From Alphaproteobacteria bacterium (GTDB lineage Bacteria > Pseudomonadota > Alphaproteobacteria > Rhizobiales > Xanthobacteraceae), in contig VAZQ01000326.1 of the NCBI GenBank assembly GCA_005883115.1, positions 18,719 to 25,103 on the forward strand: a DNA stretch of 6,385 nt, in the 5' to 3' direction. Below, in pieces: positions 5,999 to 6,385 of the stretch. Both the position numbers and the translations under genes were made by a program. A model generated the notes under the pieces. It saw nothing but the letters and a program-made list of their open reading frames with translations, searched no databases and was not told where the DNA came from. How positions within the stretch are numbered: position 1 is the first letter of the stretch; the number at the start of each line of letters is the position of its first letter.

Positions 5999-6385
5999 CT
6001 AAGCCGGAGCTTTCGCGTAAGGCCGTTCGTCGATGAACTTGCCCATGCCGGACGGCACGCCGTGCTTGGCAAGTTCCTCGAGATAGATCGCATGGATGCG
6101 CGGGTCCTGGTGCTCGTATTCGATCTGGCAGCCGCCGTCCTTGACGCTGACGTCCATGCCCATGAACACCCGACGTTTATCGGCGGTGAAGGGGTAGCGA
6201 AGGCTGCCTAAGGCGACGGCGAGATAGCGCGCGGGTTCTGGCGCGGTGTTGAAATGCTGGTGAAGCATCTGGTCCGGCGGCGCGAACACCCATCCATGTT
6301 TCCAATCGATGCGCACGAAGTCCTTTTGCCCCTCGTACCACAAGAGCGAGAAGCCGTGGCCGGTGACGGCAAAGACGTGGAAATC
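5999..6385 (-). CDS. Cupin-domain protein, C-terminal part (5' end beyond the window)
   Basis: This is the last 128 codons of a gene whose start lies beyond the right edge; the frame is open to the final base and ends at TAG. The visible part starts in a beta-barrel region (HVFAVTGHGFSLLWYEG, residues 3-19 of the fragment) and contains a near-perfect cupin motif 2, G31-X5-P37-X-Q39-X2-H42-X3-N46 within GWVFAPPDQMLHQHFNT; the usual glycine after the proline is glutamine. H42, and perhaps H44, would be metal ligands. Cupin motif 1, with the other expected ligands, is not in the window, so neither the metal nor a reaction can be named. A charged tail (about residues 90-128) follows the barrel. 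An internal TTG at 6343 could be misread as a start, but the reading frame and fold continue upstream. The EutA-like gene follows after 17 nt, so the two are probably co-transcribed. It is not an obvious EutQ, the cupin of eut operons. Confidence 0.8.
   Translation of the reverse strand, partial: DFHVFAVTGHGFSLLWYEGQKDFVRIDWKHGWVFAPPDQMLHQHFNTAPEPARYLAVALGSLRYPFTADKRRVFMGMDVSVKDGGCQIEYEHQDPRIHAIYLEELAKHGVPSGMGKFIDERPYAKAPA

Noticed and set aside
1..6385. CRISPR arrays, tRNA or rRNA genes, insertion sequences, attachment sites
   Set aside because: No regularly spaced direct repeats, tRNA-like cloverleaf, rRNA sequence or transposase motifs were seen on either strand by reading. The window is almost fully coding.

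Overview
The window is a GC-rich (roughly 60% or more by eye), tightly packed bacterial segment. All six recognisable genes lie on the minus strand, so they read from the right edge to the left. Gene style, exported proteins and short intergenic gaps suggest a Gram-negative proteobacterium. An alphaproteobacterium of the Hyphomicrobiales/Bradyrhizobium kind is my best guess, but no sequence here settles the taxonomy.

Right part, in order of transcription: the 3' end of a cupin-fold protein cut by the window edge (5999-6385); after 17 nt, an EutA-family ASKHA ATPase (4470-5981), related to the reactivating factor of B12-dependent ethanolamine ammonia-lyase; after 48 nt, a carboxymuconolactone decarboxylase (CMD)-family protein (3825-4421). 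No EutB or EutC is present.

Left part: a 65-nt gap holds a good extended -10 promoter and a strong ribosome binding site. It is followed by an exported acetamidase/formamidase-family protein (2395-3759), a periplasmic metal-binding protein of a zinc/manganese-type ABC transporter (1421-2398) that overlaps the amidase by 4 nt (GTGA), and an ABC-3 family metal permease (116-1414) 6 nt further on. The transporter ATPase is not in the window. The last 115 nt hold two inverted repeats and no gene I can support.

The layout suggests two transcription units or one read-through unit. An upstream block (cupin, EutA-like, CMD) looks like intracellular small-molecule metabolism. A downstream block couples a secreted amidase to metal uptake. 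Most noteworthy are a tandem duplication of the C-terminal module of the amidase, an EutA-like protein without its usual partner genes nearby, a permease with an extra C-terminal region of about 160 residues, and a metal-binding protein lacking the usual first histidine ligand. These are variants of known families. I do not see a clearly new system.
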